64,000 nucleotides of DNA from Bradyrhizobiaceae bacterium (GCA_020853885.1 JADYXZ010000003.1:124001-188000), one strand, 5' to 3'; positions 49,861 to 59,845 are shown, counted from the first letter of the stretch. Notes: generated by a model from the letters alone, not told the origin. Translations and numbers: made by a program.

Positions 49861-52800
49861 CGCGCGGCCTTCAGCGCCCCGATTTCGCGGCGTAGCTCTT
49901 CGTAGTTATCGTTCGCGGCTTTTAGCTCAGCGTCCATGGCGTCGATGCGTCCGCGCAGGTTGTCGTTGTCGGCTTTGAGTTCTTGAACGGCCTTGGCCAG
50001 CAGGGACGACATGATGTGGTACTTCACGCCGATCAGCCTGCCGGTATTGTACTCGGCAAGCAGCGGGTTGACGGCTTCGACCTCCTCGGCGATGAAGCCG
50101 AAATCTTCGTGGCCGCCTTTTTCCGGAATCCAGGTGAAGGCGACCGGACGCAGTTTCAATACCGTCTCAAGCCCGAAATCGAGATTCCGGATTTCGGTCT
50201 TGTATTTTCGCAATGACGGGCAGTCCCCAATCAGGAAGCGCCCGTTGCCGTCATTGGCCGAACGGCAGACTGTCGTAGAAGTCACGGTGGGCATGGCCGC
50301 GCGGATCTGATTGACCCGGACGTTACCGCTGACGTCCAGCGTGTAGCCCGGCGATGTCGTGCCGATGCCGACATTGCCGTTGTTCAAAATGCTGAGGGCT
50401 TCCGTCATGCCAAAAGCACCGTCGGAAGGCGCATCGAGCGTTAGCCGCGGGACACCGGAACCATTGCTCTTGAGATGAAGGCCGGCCAGCCAGCCGCTTC
50501 CCCCGGTTGGCGTGCCGATATTGATGCCTATGTCCTGATTCGATGCATGAGCGCCGCTCCGTACATCGAGCTTCGAATCCGGGCTCGTCGTTCCAATGCC
50601 GACGTTGCCGTCCGTGTACACGGCGTCATCGGGATCGGTACCGTCAACAAACTTGCCGCCACCGCCACCAACCTCCATGGCAGTCAACGTGCTAATGGTC
50701 CGGGCGGTGTAATCGGCATCGCTATCCGCGCCTGAGGTGTTGATCTTCGGCGTGCCCGAATAGCTGTAAGTCTTGCGCATTTGCAACTTGTAGGTAACGG
50801 CCGATGTTGTGCCCGGCGCATCCACAAACAGCATCGTGCTGGTTTCAACACGGTGCGTGTTCGGATTTCTTACCGAAAACGTGCCCACGGCCCTGCTGCC
50901 GGCCGTCGCTGCAAGACCGATGGGCGTGCTGTCGCGCATCAGCCTGAACATGACTGTTTGATCGGCCTCGGTATTGCCTACACTGATGCTGGGCGTAACC
51001 AGCACCTTGCTCCCGGCCGAGCCTGGGGTGATCGTCACCGACATGCCGGGAATATCCGTCCATGTCGTGCCGTTGGTGAAATTATAGGTGTCGGTCTTTA
51101 CAGCGGTGGTGATATTGCCAGTGCCGCCACTTCCGCCGCCGCCGGTGAAGTTGAAGGCGCGGTCCTGAGCATAGAGATCAGCAATGGACCAAGCGTTTGT
51201 TACGCAGTCCCATCCGGCCATATCAACATTATCAAGATATTCCTTGGTCGCCGGATCAAAACGGACATAGCGATCAGATCCCGAGCCGGTCGCATGTCTG
51301 TAACCAGTCGCCGTAGAGTTTACAAAGCTGTAGTATAACGTGCGGGAAGCGCTGCCGTTCGAGCACACGATTGCATCCGGCCATCCGGGAAGCATTGTGC
51401 TGCCGCCGCCGCCGTCGGCCGCGCAGGCCCATTCGCTGCCGCTCCACTTGGGAATATCGCCCGTCGAGCAGGACAGGCCTGACAGGGTATCGCCGCCGCT
51501 TCCAATCTTTAGAATGCTCAGGAGCGCGTCGCTTACGGCTGTCGAACTGTTACTGTTCTGGCCGACAAGCTCGATCTCGTCGCCCGCTTCCAGATACGCC
51601 GTCGTCGAAACATTGACGTGGGTGTGCTGCGATGTTGCCGTGCCGTTGATGTCGCGGCCGGCCGCGATGCGGGTGCCGTTTCGATTGATGACAAGATAGA
51701 TGTTGGAATTCGAACTGCTGGGGCTCGCGACATAGCCACTCAGGACATACCAGCCGTCCTCGCCTGCCGGCACCGTGAAGGTGTTGCCGGACCAGACGCC
51801 CGCCCCAAAATCATTCTTGGCAGTGCTGCTGAAAGCGATCTGTCCTGGAATACTGGTGGTCGAACCCGATGCGATAAAACCCTTGGTGCTGCCGCCGCCC
51901 GAACCGCCGGCTGGAGCATCCACTGCTTCCCATTTTTGGGTTGCCGCGTTGTACCCCAAGACCTTCCCGTCAGCGAGCGCCGAGACATCGACATCTGCCA
52001 GATCGGCAAGTCCCAATGGCGCTGATGAGACTTGTATCCTGTCAATGCCGCCCGCGTCGTCGGCGCCGCGAAGGGTGAAGCCGGAGCCAGAAGCCTGATC
52101 GTAAGAAACCGTGGCGGCCTTGTAGTACGCTCCGTCAGCGCCGCTGTTGGCAACACGCGGATTTCCGGTATCGATGTCGAAGATGATGACCAAATTGTCC
52201 GCAGCCGAAAAGCTGAGTGGAAGCGGGTCGCTCCAGACGCTTTCTCCGGCCGCGAGAGAAAAGCCCGATGCGCCAGAGAACAGAAGCTCGACCGGAGTTG
52301 AAGTGGTGCTTGCACCGCTGGACTGAATGCCAATCGCCGCGTTGTTGACATTGAATGGTCCGTTTGTCGGGGCCACGAAGCGGATCCGCAGATATTCTCC
52401 GCCCGAGTCCACATCGGCAACGGTCCGCCACGAATAACCATCGTTGCCGCCACCGTCGGTATTTGTCGTGACCTGCCAGGCATCCGACCATAGGTAGTTG
52501 TTGCCGCTGCTGCTGCCACCACCGCCGCCAACAAAGTTGAAGGCACGGCCCTGTGCGTAGAGATCGGCGATTGACCAGCTATTGGCCGCGCAATCTCCTG
52601 CATTCCCGGCATCATTGGTATCGATGTAGGCTTTGGTCGTCGGGTTGAACCGGATGTAGCTGTCTCCCGCCGTATTACGCAGCAGCCGATAGACCATCTG
52701 CGTTCCGTTATCGGCCACAAGCCAGTAGATGTAAGGCTTTCCGCTCACCTGGCACATGAAGGCATCCGGCCAGCCGGGGACCATGGAGCTGCCGCCGCTG

Positions 52801-55800
52801 CCCGAACCACCACCATCGGCGGCACAAATCCATTCGCTGCCGCTCCACTTGGGAATCTCGCCGCTGGCGCAGGACAGGCCCGCGAGGGTATCCCCGCCGC
52901 CCAGTTTGAAGCCGGAGAAATAGACGATGTTTGCGGCCCCCGCGAGCGTCCCGCCCGCCGACGAAACGTAGTAATAGACCTCGAAGTAATCCGTTGTCCC
53001 GTTGGCCTCGACCAGAGTGGTGACCGGCCCTGCGTCGTTGTTCGCCGTGTCCCCGACCGCATAGTTTATGAGCGCGCCGTTTTTATAGATGCCGGTCGCC
53101 TGAATGCTTGCGTTGCCCGAGGATGCCCGCACCGTCGCGCTCAGCAGGTATTTTCCGGGCGAGGCGGGTACGAAGCGGTCGTTCGCCAGATCGAACTCGT
53201 TGCCCGCGTCGAACACCTTGTTCGTCCAGTCGACTTTGTTCGTCCAGCCCGACGTCAGGGCCTGTGTGGACGTGCTGGCCACATGGAACGCGGAATTCGG
53301 GCCTCCGCTTCCACCTCCGCCGAAATTAAATGCCTTGCCTTCCGCGTAAAGCGTTGCAATCGATTTCGCGGACGTAACGCAATCATAGGTATCGAGGCTT
53401 GCCTGGGTGCTGTAGGCCCCGGTTGCAATGTTGTAAGTCAGGTAGTAGCGCGTCCCGCCAACGCCGCTTTGCGGGGCTTCGTACACGACATAGGAACTGC
53501 CCGTCGAATAATTCGACATATACAGGGTTATATTGTGCGATCCGTTGAAGCACTGGACCGCATCCGGCCAGCCAGGGACCATGGAGTTGCCGCCGCTGCT
53601 GTCTCCGCCGCCATCAGCCGCGCAGGCCCATTCGGAGCCGTTCCACTTCGCGATCTCGCCGGCATTGCACGATAGGCTGGCGAGGGTATCGCCGCCGCCA
53701 CCGACAGGGTCGCCGATGTCGTCGGTTGTCGGGTCAAAGCCGATGATCGCGCCGTAATTCGTATCGCCGTTGGCGTTAGCGCCGGTGCGGCATTCGAACT
53801 GCGTCTTTGCGGCGGTGGTATTGGAGGCCTTGCTTCGCGGACCCATGACAAGACCGCTTGTGCCCAGGGCGTTGCAGCTTCCGAGGAAGACGTAATCCTC
53901 GCTTGGGAAGGGTGTTGCCCAGTTCGCGTCATAGACGCCGGTGCTGACGCGCGTCACGCTGGAAACGTTGCTGTAGGCCGTGTTCGAGATGCTGCCGGAA
54001 CCGTTGAACACAGCTCCCTTCTTGGCGAACCCTTCGCCCAGTCGCACGGCGACGATATGGATCAAATCCGAATCCGTCATCGAGGGATTGCGGCAACCGA
54101 TACCGACAGATGTTGTCTTCAGGTTCTCGTTCGCGTCGCCGCTGATGTTGTTGCCCTCGACCGTGAATCCCCCGCCGCCTGTTCCCCAGCCGTTGCAGCT
54201 TCCCAAGACCACGTATTTGTTGTCAGGGAACGGCGTGGACCACGTCACCGTGTATCTGCCGGTCGCCGTCCGGCTGATCGAGCTGACGCCCTTCTGCGCA
54301 TAAACGGTCGCGCCGCCGGAGCCGTTGAACGTCGCGCCGGCATCCACATACGGGCTGTTCACGTCGAAGGCGACGACGATGATGAGATCGGAATCGCTGT
54401 TGCTGCCGTCCGCCGGCTTGCGGCACGTAATACCCGCCTGGCTGGGATGCACGCCTTCATACTGGTGGCCGCTAATCCTGTTGCCCGAGACGCTGAATTT
54501 CGCGCCGCTGAAGCCGTTGGGATTGCAGTGTCCGAGGATGACGTAATTGTCGTCGGCGAAAGGCGTCGCCCATTTGACAACATACTCGCCAGCACCGGTG
54601 CGGATGACGTCGCTGACCCCGCCGCTTTTATAAACGACAGTCCCGCTCACGCCGTTGAACACGGCATAACGCAGCGCGCCCGAAGCGTTGGAGAAGATGG
54701 TCGTCGCGCCGCCGGACCCGCCGCCATCTATGGCGCATTCCCATGCGCTGCCGTTCCATTTGGGGATCTCGCCTGAGGCGCACTCCAACCCGGCCAGCGT
54801 GTCGCCGGACTGGAATCCGACGCGGAACTGGCCCGTGCACATCCAGCTGTTGTTCTTGTAAAGGCGCACATAGCGGGCGTTTTCAGTCGGGAAGCTGTGC
54901 GTCATCAGCGTCGAGTTGGAGTAGTCGCCCGCCGTGAAGGTCTTTACCGTCGTCCAGGTGGAGCCGTCATTGCTTATCTGAAGCTCCGCGCCCTCGTAAT
55001 AGCTGTTGGAGCAACTGGTCCAGCCTGGACATTGGAGCGGCCCGCCGATTTTTATCCGGTTGACGGACTTCACGCCGCCGAGATCCGCGCGAATCCACTG
55101 CGCGCCGGATGCGGACGCGCTGCCCCATGACATGTTGCCGGTGACATCATCGTCGTTCATCAGGGTTTCGGTGGGCGCGATACAGTTCGCGTGATTGCCG
55201 CTGACCGAATAGGCGATGCCCGAGCGCCAGAAGACATCGCCGCTGCCCGCGCCCGTGCCGCCGCCGACGAAGTTGAAGGCCTGGCCGCTGGCATACAGCT
55301 CGGGGATGGTCTTGCCGTCGCAATCCGTCGCCCAGTTGTTCCATCCGGGCGATTCCAGCGTCGCGGGGCTGGACGCGGAGGTGAAGATAAGGCGCGGCGT
55401 GTTGGTGTTCACCGTGCCGTAGTCGCCGGCAAGCGTGTAGGAGGTATGCGTCCCGGCCGTATTCTGCCAGCCGAAGTTCAGCACGACAGACCCCGCCGAG
55501 CCGGCGCAGCGAATGGCGTCCGGCCAACCGGGCACCACGGTGCCGCTGGTCGATGAGCCGTCCCCGCTTCCACCCGAACCGCCGCCCAGGCCGCCAAGCA
55601 GAGAGCCGGTGAAGTAGGTGTAATAGGGGGCGCCGTTGACGGTGGTGCCCGGCGCGGTGAGGACCGATGCCTCGACGTAATCCGTCGTCCCGTTCATGTC
55701 GATAACGGCGCTGGTCTGCACCGATGTGCTCCCGCCATCCCCGCGCGCAAAATTGACGCTGGCGTAGCTGCCGTTCTTGCGGATGAAGACCTGGCAGTAA

Positions 55801-58784
55801 TTGGTGGCCGACGGGCAATAGGCGGCAGCGACGAAGACGTATTTGCCCGGCGTCTGGGGCGTGAAGCGGTCGGTCGCAAGATCAAACGCGCCGGTCACGT
55901 CGAAGGACTTGCTCGTGAAGTCGATCTTCGCTTCCGTGCTTGCAGTCACGCTCTGATCGACGCCGTTGCGGTTGACGGAAAACGCGGGCGCTGTGCCGCT
56001 GCCACCGCCCGAGCCGCCCCCGCCGCTTGAAGCGGGAATGAAGCAGCGATAGGCGTATGCCGCCGTGTCATACCCCCAGCTGAAATCCGTGATGGCCGTG
56101 TTGCCGACGACCGCGTGATTGTCGTAGTTGGACGTTTCGCCGACGGCGTCGGAAAGCCATTCCCAGTTGCCTGTTTCATTGCTCAGGGAATAGTTGGCTG
56201 CGGCCAGATACCATTCGGCGGAGGTCGGAAGCCGCCCGCCGTGATTGACGAAGCAGGCGCTCGCGGCCGTGGGCCACGTGGCCGCCGAATTCTCGTCCGT
56301 CTGCATGCAACCCAGCACGCGGCCCTGCGCCGCGATCTGCGTAAACCCGCCGGGGCACGACACGCCTCCGGAAGATATCGATCCCCATCCTGTCGCCGTG
56401 CAGACCTGCAACGCGCCGGCATTGAAGCGCAGCGTGCCAAGCTTGATATTGCCCGCGCCGGGGCATGCGGCGGTGTCGTCGCCAAGCTGGATGCCGCCCG
56501 CGACCTGTAGAAGCGACTTCGGATCGGTTGTTCCGATGCCGGCATAACCCGAAGCACCTATATGAAACCTGATATCGCCGGCAGTGCGCAGCCGGATGAC
56601 ATTCGAATCCCGGCCGAGATATATTGTATTGTCCGCGGTCGCATTATTGTAATAGAGCACGTTGTCGTTGGACCCGTCGTACTTTTTGAAGCGAATGACC
56701 GACTGGTCGCCGCTGAGAAGAATATTTCCGTTCACATCGAGATCGGCCCCGGGTGCATCCGTCCCGATGCCCAGGCGGTGGTTCGTCTTGTCCCAGTGGA
56801 AGTGGTCGGGGTCCGCGCCCAGATCGTTGCCGTCACGGAACTGGACGGAGCCGTCATTGCCCGCAACATTGACCGTGGCGGGGCCGAGCATGGCAATGTT
56901 TTTGGCGACCCAGTTCGTGCCGTCCCAAGCCAGCACCTCGTTGGCACTGGGCGACGCCGCGTCCACGTCGCCGATGTCGTCGAGTTTTTCGATGGCCGCG
57001 AGGCTGGTCCAGTTGCCGTCCGCGCCGCAGAGCTGAAGTACGCCGGAATTCCACGCCACCATCCCGGCCTTGGAGATATTGCAAATGGAATCTCCGCCGA
57101 TCTTCACGCCGCCTGCCACATCAAGTTTGGTCAGCGGGTCGGTCGTGCCGACGCCGACGCGGCTGTCGGGCACGTCCACATACAACGTTCCGGAATCGAA
57201 ATCCGCGATGCCGGCGACGGAAAGCGTGCTCCATAACGATGTCGCGCCGCTGATCCCCGTATTGCCGGTGATGGAAACCGTGCCGTCCGAGGCGATGAGG
57301 ATGCGCTGCGTTTCGTCGGTGACCAGTTGAAGGGTTTCCGCCCCGGTCGTCCCGACGATAAGCGCCCCGTCGCTGACGACGGTGCGCCCGTCGATGTAAA
57401 GGCCGGCTGTGCCGTCATCGACATGCAGCACGGCGTCGCCGACGGTGAAGGAACCAAGCGCGCCCATATCGCCGGAACCGGCGATGTCCAGAAGATGCGC
57501 GGGCGAAGCCGTGCCGACGCCGACACGGTCGCTATCCGCATCGACGAAGAGCGTGTCGGTGTTGAAGGTGGCGTTGCCCGAGACACTCAGCGTGCCGGAA
57601 AGCGTCGCGGCATCGGTCACATCGAGCGTGCTGGATAGCGTGGCCGCGCCGGCGACGCCCAGCGTGCCGCCGATCGTGGCGTTGCCGGACGCGCCGAACG
57701 TGCCGGTCACATCGAGGGTGTGGGTGGACGGGCTGCCGCCAATCCCAAGACGCTTGGCGCTGTTGTCCCAGAACAGGTTTGAATCGCCCGCGAAGCCGTC
57801 CGCGCCGTCATTGAACTGCACATGGCCCGCGCTGCCGCCGGGCGGTGTGCGCACTTCCACCCAGCCGCCCGCGCCGTCGCAAAGCTCAAGGTCGTCCCGG
57901 TCGGTGTTGAGCCGCAGCGAACCTTTTTCAGCGGCGGTGCAGGTGCCGGCGCCGCCGCCGTCCGCATCCAGCAGCAGCCCGCCGTCAAGCGCGATGGTCT
58001 GATCCGTCTTGGCGGAAATCACGCTTGTGGTCAGGCCCAGGAAGTCGCCGATGCCCGTATCGCGGTCGATGGTGACGTTGACGGCGCTGCCGGCTGAATC
58101 TTTCAGCTCCGCAATCGCCTGATCGCTGACATTGATGGTCCAAAGCCCGTTGCTGGAGGCCGCAGCCTCCGCGTAGCTGTACTTGAATATAAGGTCGTCC
58201 GAGCCCGAGGCCTTCGTCACCTGCACAGGTCCGCCGGAATAGGCGGAGCATGTCGTCTGGAATTCCTTGTCCGGTCCAGCCGCGATGATGGCGATGACCA
58301 CTTGGGTCGATGCGGTGGAGGTGTTGTCGCCGCCCAGGCGGTTGGCCGATGCGTTCGTTGTGCCGTGATCCCACACGCAATAGCCGTACTTGCTGCCCCA
58401 GGGGTCGGTGAGCGAAAGGCCGAGATCGGTCGGCAGGAAGCCGCCATTCGCGGGCGGTGTTTCGCCCGACGCCGCGGGCACGAATTCTGCCGGCTCGATG
58501 ATGCCGTCGCCGTCCGAGTCGCCGCCAGCCACGGCCGTCACCGCCGCATTGACGATGATCTTCGCGTTCATCAGCAGGTTGTTGTCAGTAATGTTCCGCT
58601 GCGTGACGCGCGTGATGGTCGAGACCGGGCCGGTCAGCGTCTGCATGCCGACCGCGGCAAGCACGCCGGTCAGGGCCACGGCGGCAAACAGCATGGCGAA
58701 TACATTGCCGCGCTGCCGCGCGGCAGGTGCAAAGACATTCCCGCGCTGCTGTCGTCCTGAGGTGCGCAACCGGCATGGCTTCAT
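49857..58784 (-). CDS. Giant modular fibre/adhesin-like protein with C-terminal S74 chaperone domain
   Basis: The protein is 2,975 aa. Near residues 25-50 is a pilin-like start (RGNVFAMLFAAVALTG...), with no classic signal cleavage. Residues ~300-780 carry tail-fibre strands with GIGT-SP-LDV motifs. Then come an FGE/C-type-lectin-like module (~800-920, with RLPTSAEWYLAA), C1q-like modules (~934-1062, ~1830-1961, ~2302-2429), a discoidin-like F5/8 domain (~1199-1309) and three H-type-lectin-like repeats (~1362-1690). PGWPDA-x2-C modules recur near 1084, 1736, 2002 and 2465. At the C-terminus is an S74 intramolecular chaperone domain (from ~2858, SLRKYKTEIRNLDFGLE) plus a coiled coil. Probably a trimeric surface fibre or pilus-tip adhesin. 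Confidence 0.85.
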   Translation of the reverse strand: MKPCRLRTSGRQQRGNVFAPAARQRGNVFAMLFAAVALTGVLAAVGMQTLTGPVSTITRVTQRNITDNNLLMNAKIIVNAAVTAVAGGDSDGDGIIEPAEFVPAASGETPPANGGFLPTDLGLSLTDPWGSKYGYCVWDHGTTNASANRLGGDNTSTASTQVVIAIIAAGPDKEFQTTCSAYSGGPVQVTKASGSDDLIFKYSYAEAAASSNGLWTINVSDQAIAELKDSAGSAVNVTIDRDTGIGDFLGLTTSVISAKTDQTIALDGGLLLDADGGGAGTCTAAEKGSLRLNTDRDDLELCDGAGGWVEVRTPPGGSAGHVQFNDGADGFAGDSNLFWDNSAKRLGIGGSPSTHTLDVTGTFGASGNATIGGTLGVAGAATLSSTLDVTDAATLSGTLSVSGNATFNTDTLFVDADSDRVGVGTASPAHLLDIAGSGDMGALGSFTVGDAVLHVDDGTAGLYIDGRTVVSDGALIVGTTGAETLQLVTDETQRILIASDGTVSITGNTGISGATSLWSTLSVAGIADFDSGTLYVDVPDSRVGVGTTDPLTKLDVAGGVKIGGDSICNISKAGMVAWNSGVLQLCGADGNWTSLAAIEKLDDIGDVDAASPSANEVLAWDGTNWVAKNIAMLGPATVNVAGNDGSVQFRDGNDLGADPDHFHWDKTNHRLGIGTDAPGADLDVNGNILLSGDQSVIRFKKYDGSNDNVLYYNNATADNTIYLGRDSNVIRLRTAGDIRFHIGASGYAGIGTTDPKSLLQVAGGIQLGDDTAACPGAGNIKLGTLRFNAGALQVCTATGWGSISSGGVSCPGGFTQIAAQGRVLGCMQTDENSAATWPTAASACFVNHGGRLPTSAEWYLAAANYSLSNETGNWEWLSDAVGETSNYDNHAVVGNTAITDFSWGYDTAAYAYRCFIPASSGGGGSGGGSGTAPAFSVNRNGVDQSVTASTEAKIDFTSKSFDVTGAFDLATDRFTPQTPGKYVFVAAAYCPSATNYCQVFIRKNGSYASVNFARGDGGSTSVQTSAVIDMNGTTDYVEASVLTAPGTTVNGAPYYTYFTGSLLGGLGGGSGGSGDGSSTSGTVVPGWPDAIRCAGSAGSVVLNFGWQNTAGTHTSYTLAGDYGTVNTNTPRLIFTSASSPATLESPGWNNWATDCDGKTIPELYASGQAFNFVGGGTGAGSGDVFWRSGIAYSVSGNHANCIAPTETLMNDDDVTGNMSWGSASASGAQWIRADLGGVKSVNRIKIGGPLQCPGWTSCSNSYYEGAELQISNDGSTWTTVKTFTAGDYSNSTLMTHSFPTENARYVRLYKNNSWMCTGQFRVGFQSGDTLAGLECASGEIPKWNGSAWECAIDGGGSGGATTIFSNASGALRYAVFNGVSGTVVYKSGGVSDVIRTGAGEYVVKWATPFADDNYVILGHCNPNGFSGAKFSVSGNRISGHQYEGVHPSQAGITCRKPADGSNSDSDLIIVVAFDVNSPYVDAGATFNGSGGATVYAQKGVSSISRTATGRYTVTWSTPFPDNKYVVLGSCNGWGTGGGGFTVEGNNISGDANENLKTTSVGIGCRNPSMTDSDLIHIVAVRLGEGFAKKGAVFNGSGSISNTAYSNVSSVTRVSTGVYDANWATPFPSEDYVFLGSCNALGTSGLVMGPRSKASNTTAAKTQFECRTGANANGDTNYGAIIGFDPTTDDIGDPVGGGGDTLASLSCNAGEIAKWNGSEWACAADGGGDSSGGNSMVPGWPDAVQCFNGSHNITLYMSNYSTGSSYVVYEAPQSGVGGTRYYLTYNIATGAYSTQASLDTYDCVTSAKSIATLYAEGKAFNFGGGGSGGPNSAFHVASTSTQALTSGWTNKVDWTNKVFDAGNEFDLANDRFVPASPGKYLLSATVRASSGNASIQATGIYKNGALINYAVGDTANNDAGPVTTLVEANGTTDYFEVYYYVSSAGGTLAGAANIVYFSGFKLGGGDTLAGLSCASGEIPKWSGSEWICAADGGGSGSGGSSMVPGWPDAFMCQVSGKPYIYWLVADNGTQMVYRLLRNTAGDSYIRFNPTTKAYIDTNDAGNAGDCAANSWSIADLYAQGRAFNFVGGGGGSSSGNNYLWSDAWQVTTNTDGGGNDGYSWRTVADVDSGGEYLRIRFVAPTNGPFNVNNAAIGIQSSGASTTSTPVELLFSGASGFSLAAGESVWSDPLPLSFSAADNLVIIFDIDTGNPRVANSGADGAYYKAATVSYDQASGSGFTLRGADDAGGIDRIQVSSAPLGLADLADVDVSALADGKVLGYNAATQKWEAVDAPAGGSGGGSTKGFIASGSTTSIPGQIAFSSTAKNDFGAGVWSGNTFTVPAGEDGWYVLSGYVASPSSSNSNIYLVINRNGTRIAAGRDINGTATSQHTHVNVSTTAYLEAGDEIELVGQNSNSSTAVSDALLSILKIGSGGDTLSGLSCSTGDIPKWSGSEWACAADGGGGSTMLPGWPDAIVCSNGSASRTLYYSFVNSTATGYRHATGSGSDRYVRFDPATKEYLDNVDMAGWDCVTNAWSIADLYAQDRAFNFTGGGGSGGTGNITTAVKTDTYNFTNGTTWTDIPGMSVTITPGSAGSKVLVTPSISVGNTEADQTVMFRLMRDSTPIGLAATAGSRAVGTFSVRNPNTHRVETSTMLFVDAPGTTSAVTYKLQMRKTYSYSGTPKINTSGADSDADYTARTISTLTAMEVGGGGGKFVDGTDPDDAVYTDGNVGIGTTSPDSKLDVRSGAHASNQDIGINIGTPTGGSGWLAGLHLKSNGSGVPRLTLDAPSDGAFGMTEALSILNNGNVGIGTTSPGYTLDVSGNVRVNQIRAAMPTVTSTTVCRSANDGNGRFLIGDCPSLRKYKTEIRNLDFGLETVLKLRPVAFTWIPEKGGHEDFGFIAEEVEAVNPLLAEYNTGRLIGVKYHIMSSLLAKAVQELKADNDNLRGRIDAMDAELKAANDNYEELRREIGALKAAR

Positions 58785-58984
58785 CCGCCCCCCAGTGAAG
58801 CGGCGACAAGATCCATCTCCGCATCGAGGCGATGCGCGCGCACAAGCACCAGCACGAATACCGACGCCATTGCCGCCGCCATGCAGGCGGCAATCAGAAC
58901 AAAGGCCCGCGCCGTCCTGTTAAGACGGGCGGGCCAATGCCTTCTGACAGCTCGGTTGCTCGTGCCGATAGCAGCGCTATCCAC
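58781..58984 (-). CDS. Small single-span membrane protein upstream of the giant gene
   Basis: The 67-aa protein has a basic N-terminus (SNRAVRRHWPARLNR), one hydrophobic helix (FVLIAACMAAAMASVFVLVLV) and a short tail. Its stop overlaps the giant gene's start by 4 bp. AAGGGGAAG precedes its ATG. It is probably an inner-membrane partner (anchor or export helper) of the fibre protein; no domain is recognised. Confidence 0.7.
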   Translation of the reverse strand: MDSAAIGTSNRAVRRHWPARLNRTARAFVLIAACMAAAMASVFVLVLVRAHRLDAEMDLVAASLGGG

Positions 58985-59107
58985 GCTTCCCCTTTAAAAG
59001 TTTAAGTTCACAGTCCGACCGCCCGCCAACCGTCCATTTTGCGCGTGGGGATCAGGAGCGGCCGGACCGTAAACTCACCTCTCTGCCGTCAGGGAATTTG
59101 CCGTGGT

Positions 59108-59356
59108 TCATGCGGTAACTTGTTCACCTTGCCTTTCGTTGCCATCGCGGCGTCTTGTAGGCCTCAAGGTCTCCAGAAGTCGGGTCGCTATGCCCATATC
59201 CTCGTCAGGCAGCGGTGTGCCGTCCCGAAAGTGCTTGAGCAGCGCTTGGCAGGCCCGCATCTCCGGTCCAGTCAGGCTGAACGCCTCCGGCGTCGCCATG
59301 CAGCGTAGCGCCTGTTGAAAATCCGATTCCGTGAATTGCGGCGCGTGCCTGTTCAT
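59108..59356 (-). CDS. Small protein, paralogue B (pair with 49648-49860)
   Basis: The 82-aa protein (MNRHAPQFTESDFQQALRC, PEAFSLTGPEMRACQALL, DEDMGIATRLLETL) is a clear homologue of the 70-aa protein at 49648-49860. The two flank the 9-kb giant gene on the same strand. The start lies at an ATGA overlap with the weak frame 59353-59628. Function unknown; related copies at both ends suggest a duplicated accessory role. Confidence 0.75.
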   Translation of the reverse strand: MNRHAPQFTESDFQQALRCMATPEAFSLTGPEMRACQALLKHFRDGTPLPDEDMGIATRLLETLRPTRRRDGNERQGEQVTA

Positions 59357-59628
59357 GAGTCTGCTTTCATCTCGAATCTGCTCGGGTATGGACTTGCCCC
59401 GCTGTGGTGAGGACGATTGCCGGGCGGTCGAAACCGCGACTGCGGCGCAGCGGCACGGCGCTCTTTAGCCCCGCGCTTCGTCGCGCCGAAGCGCAATCGA
59501 AAGCGGGGGGCCTGGACATGCAGCGCCATCGCCCGGCATTCATTCTCCATGCGCAAAGTCCGGACGCCCCAAGAACGAGTTGGGGGTCCCAGGAGCGCCC
59601 GGACTTTAGGCATGGATGCGCGCGTCAT
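59353..59628 (-). CDS. Doubtful hypothetical frame in structured region
   Basis: This 91-aa frame is linked by ATGA overlaps to genes on both sides (59625-59628 and 59353-59356), which favours a real gene. The product is Arg- and Pro-rich without a plausible fold. The DNA is largely palindromic, and part of it is conserved at 59846-59983 in a shifted frame, which argues for non-coding structure. Kept at low confidence. Confidence 0.25.
   Translation of the reverse strand: MTRASMPKVRALLGPPTRSWGVRTLRMENECRAMALHVQAPRFRLRFGATKRGAKERRAAAPQSRFRPPGNRPHHSGASPYPSRFEMKADS
59418..59538. repeat. Structured inverted-repeat element, copy A
   Basis: Outer arms TGCCGGGCG and CGCCCGGCA frame a core with GGCACGGCGCTCTTTAGCC and GGCCTGGACATGCAGCGCC. 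The same core words recur in copy B at 59846-59983 with different outer arms. Confidence 0.65.
59555..59607. repeat. Two-level hairpin
   Basis: Outer arms AAAGTCCGG/CCGGACTTT and inner arms CCCCAA/TTGGGG in nested order. It could act as a terminator-like or protein-binding structure; no T run follows. Confidence 0.6.
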
Positions 59629-59780
59629 AGGTCCACCTGTGGAGCCGTGACTGTGACGCGTTCTGATTGTTGAGATGAGGCGTTGGATTGGTGCGGCGAC
59701 ACCGACAGCAGCGTCGCCAGTATCACGATCAGCATGAGCGCGATAAGAAACAGCAATGTGCGGTTGTCGCTGGCGCGCAT
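59625..59780 (-). CDS. Small single-span membrane protein
   Basis: The 51-aa protein (MRASDNRTLLFLIALMLIVILATLLSV) has one strong hydrophobic helix and a short polar periplasmic or cytoplasmic tail. CCGGAGGATC precedes the ATG at good spacing, which supports it. The frame runs further upstream through the structured element, which I do not take as coding. No family is recognised. Confidence 0.65.
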   Translation of the reverse strand: MRASDNRTLLFLIALMLIVILATLLSVSPHQSNASSQQSERVTVTAPQVDL

Positions 59781-59845
59781 GATCCTCCGGTTGACTCCAA
59801 ATAGCCGACCAGACCTGCGCACCGTCGCTGGCTGGTGGCCGGGAG

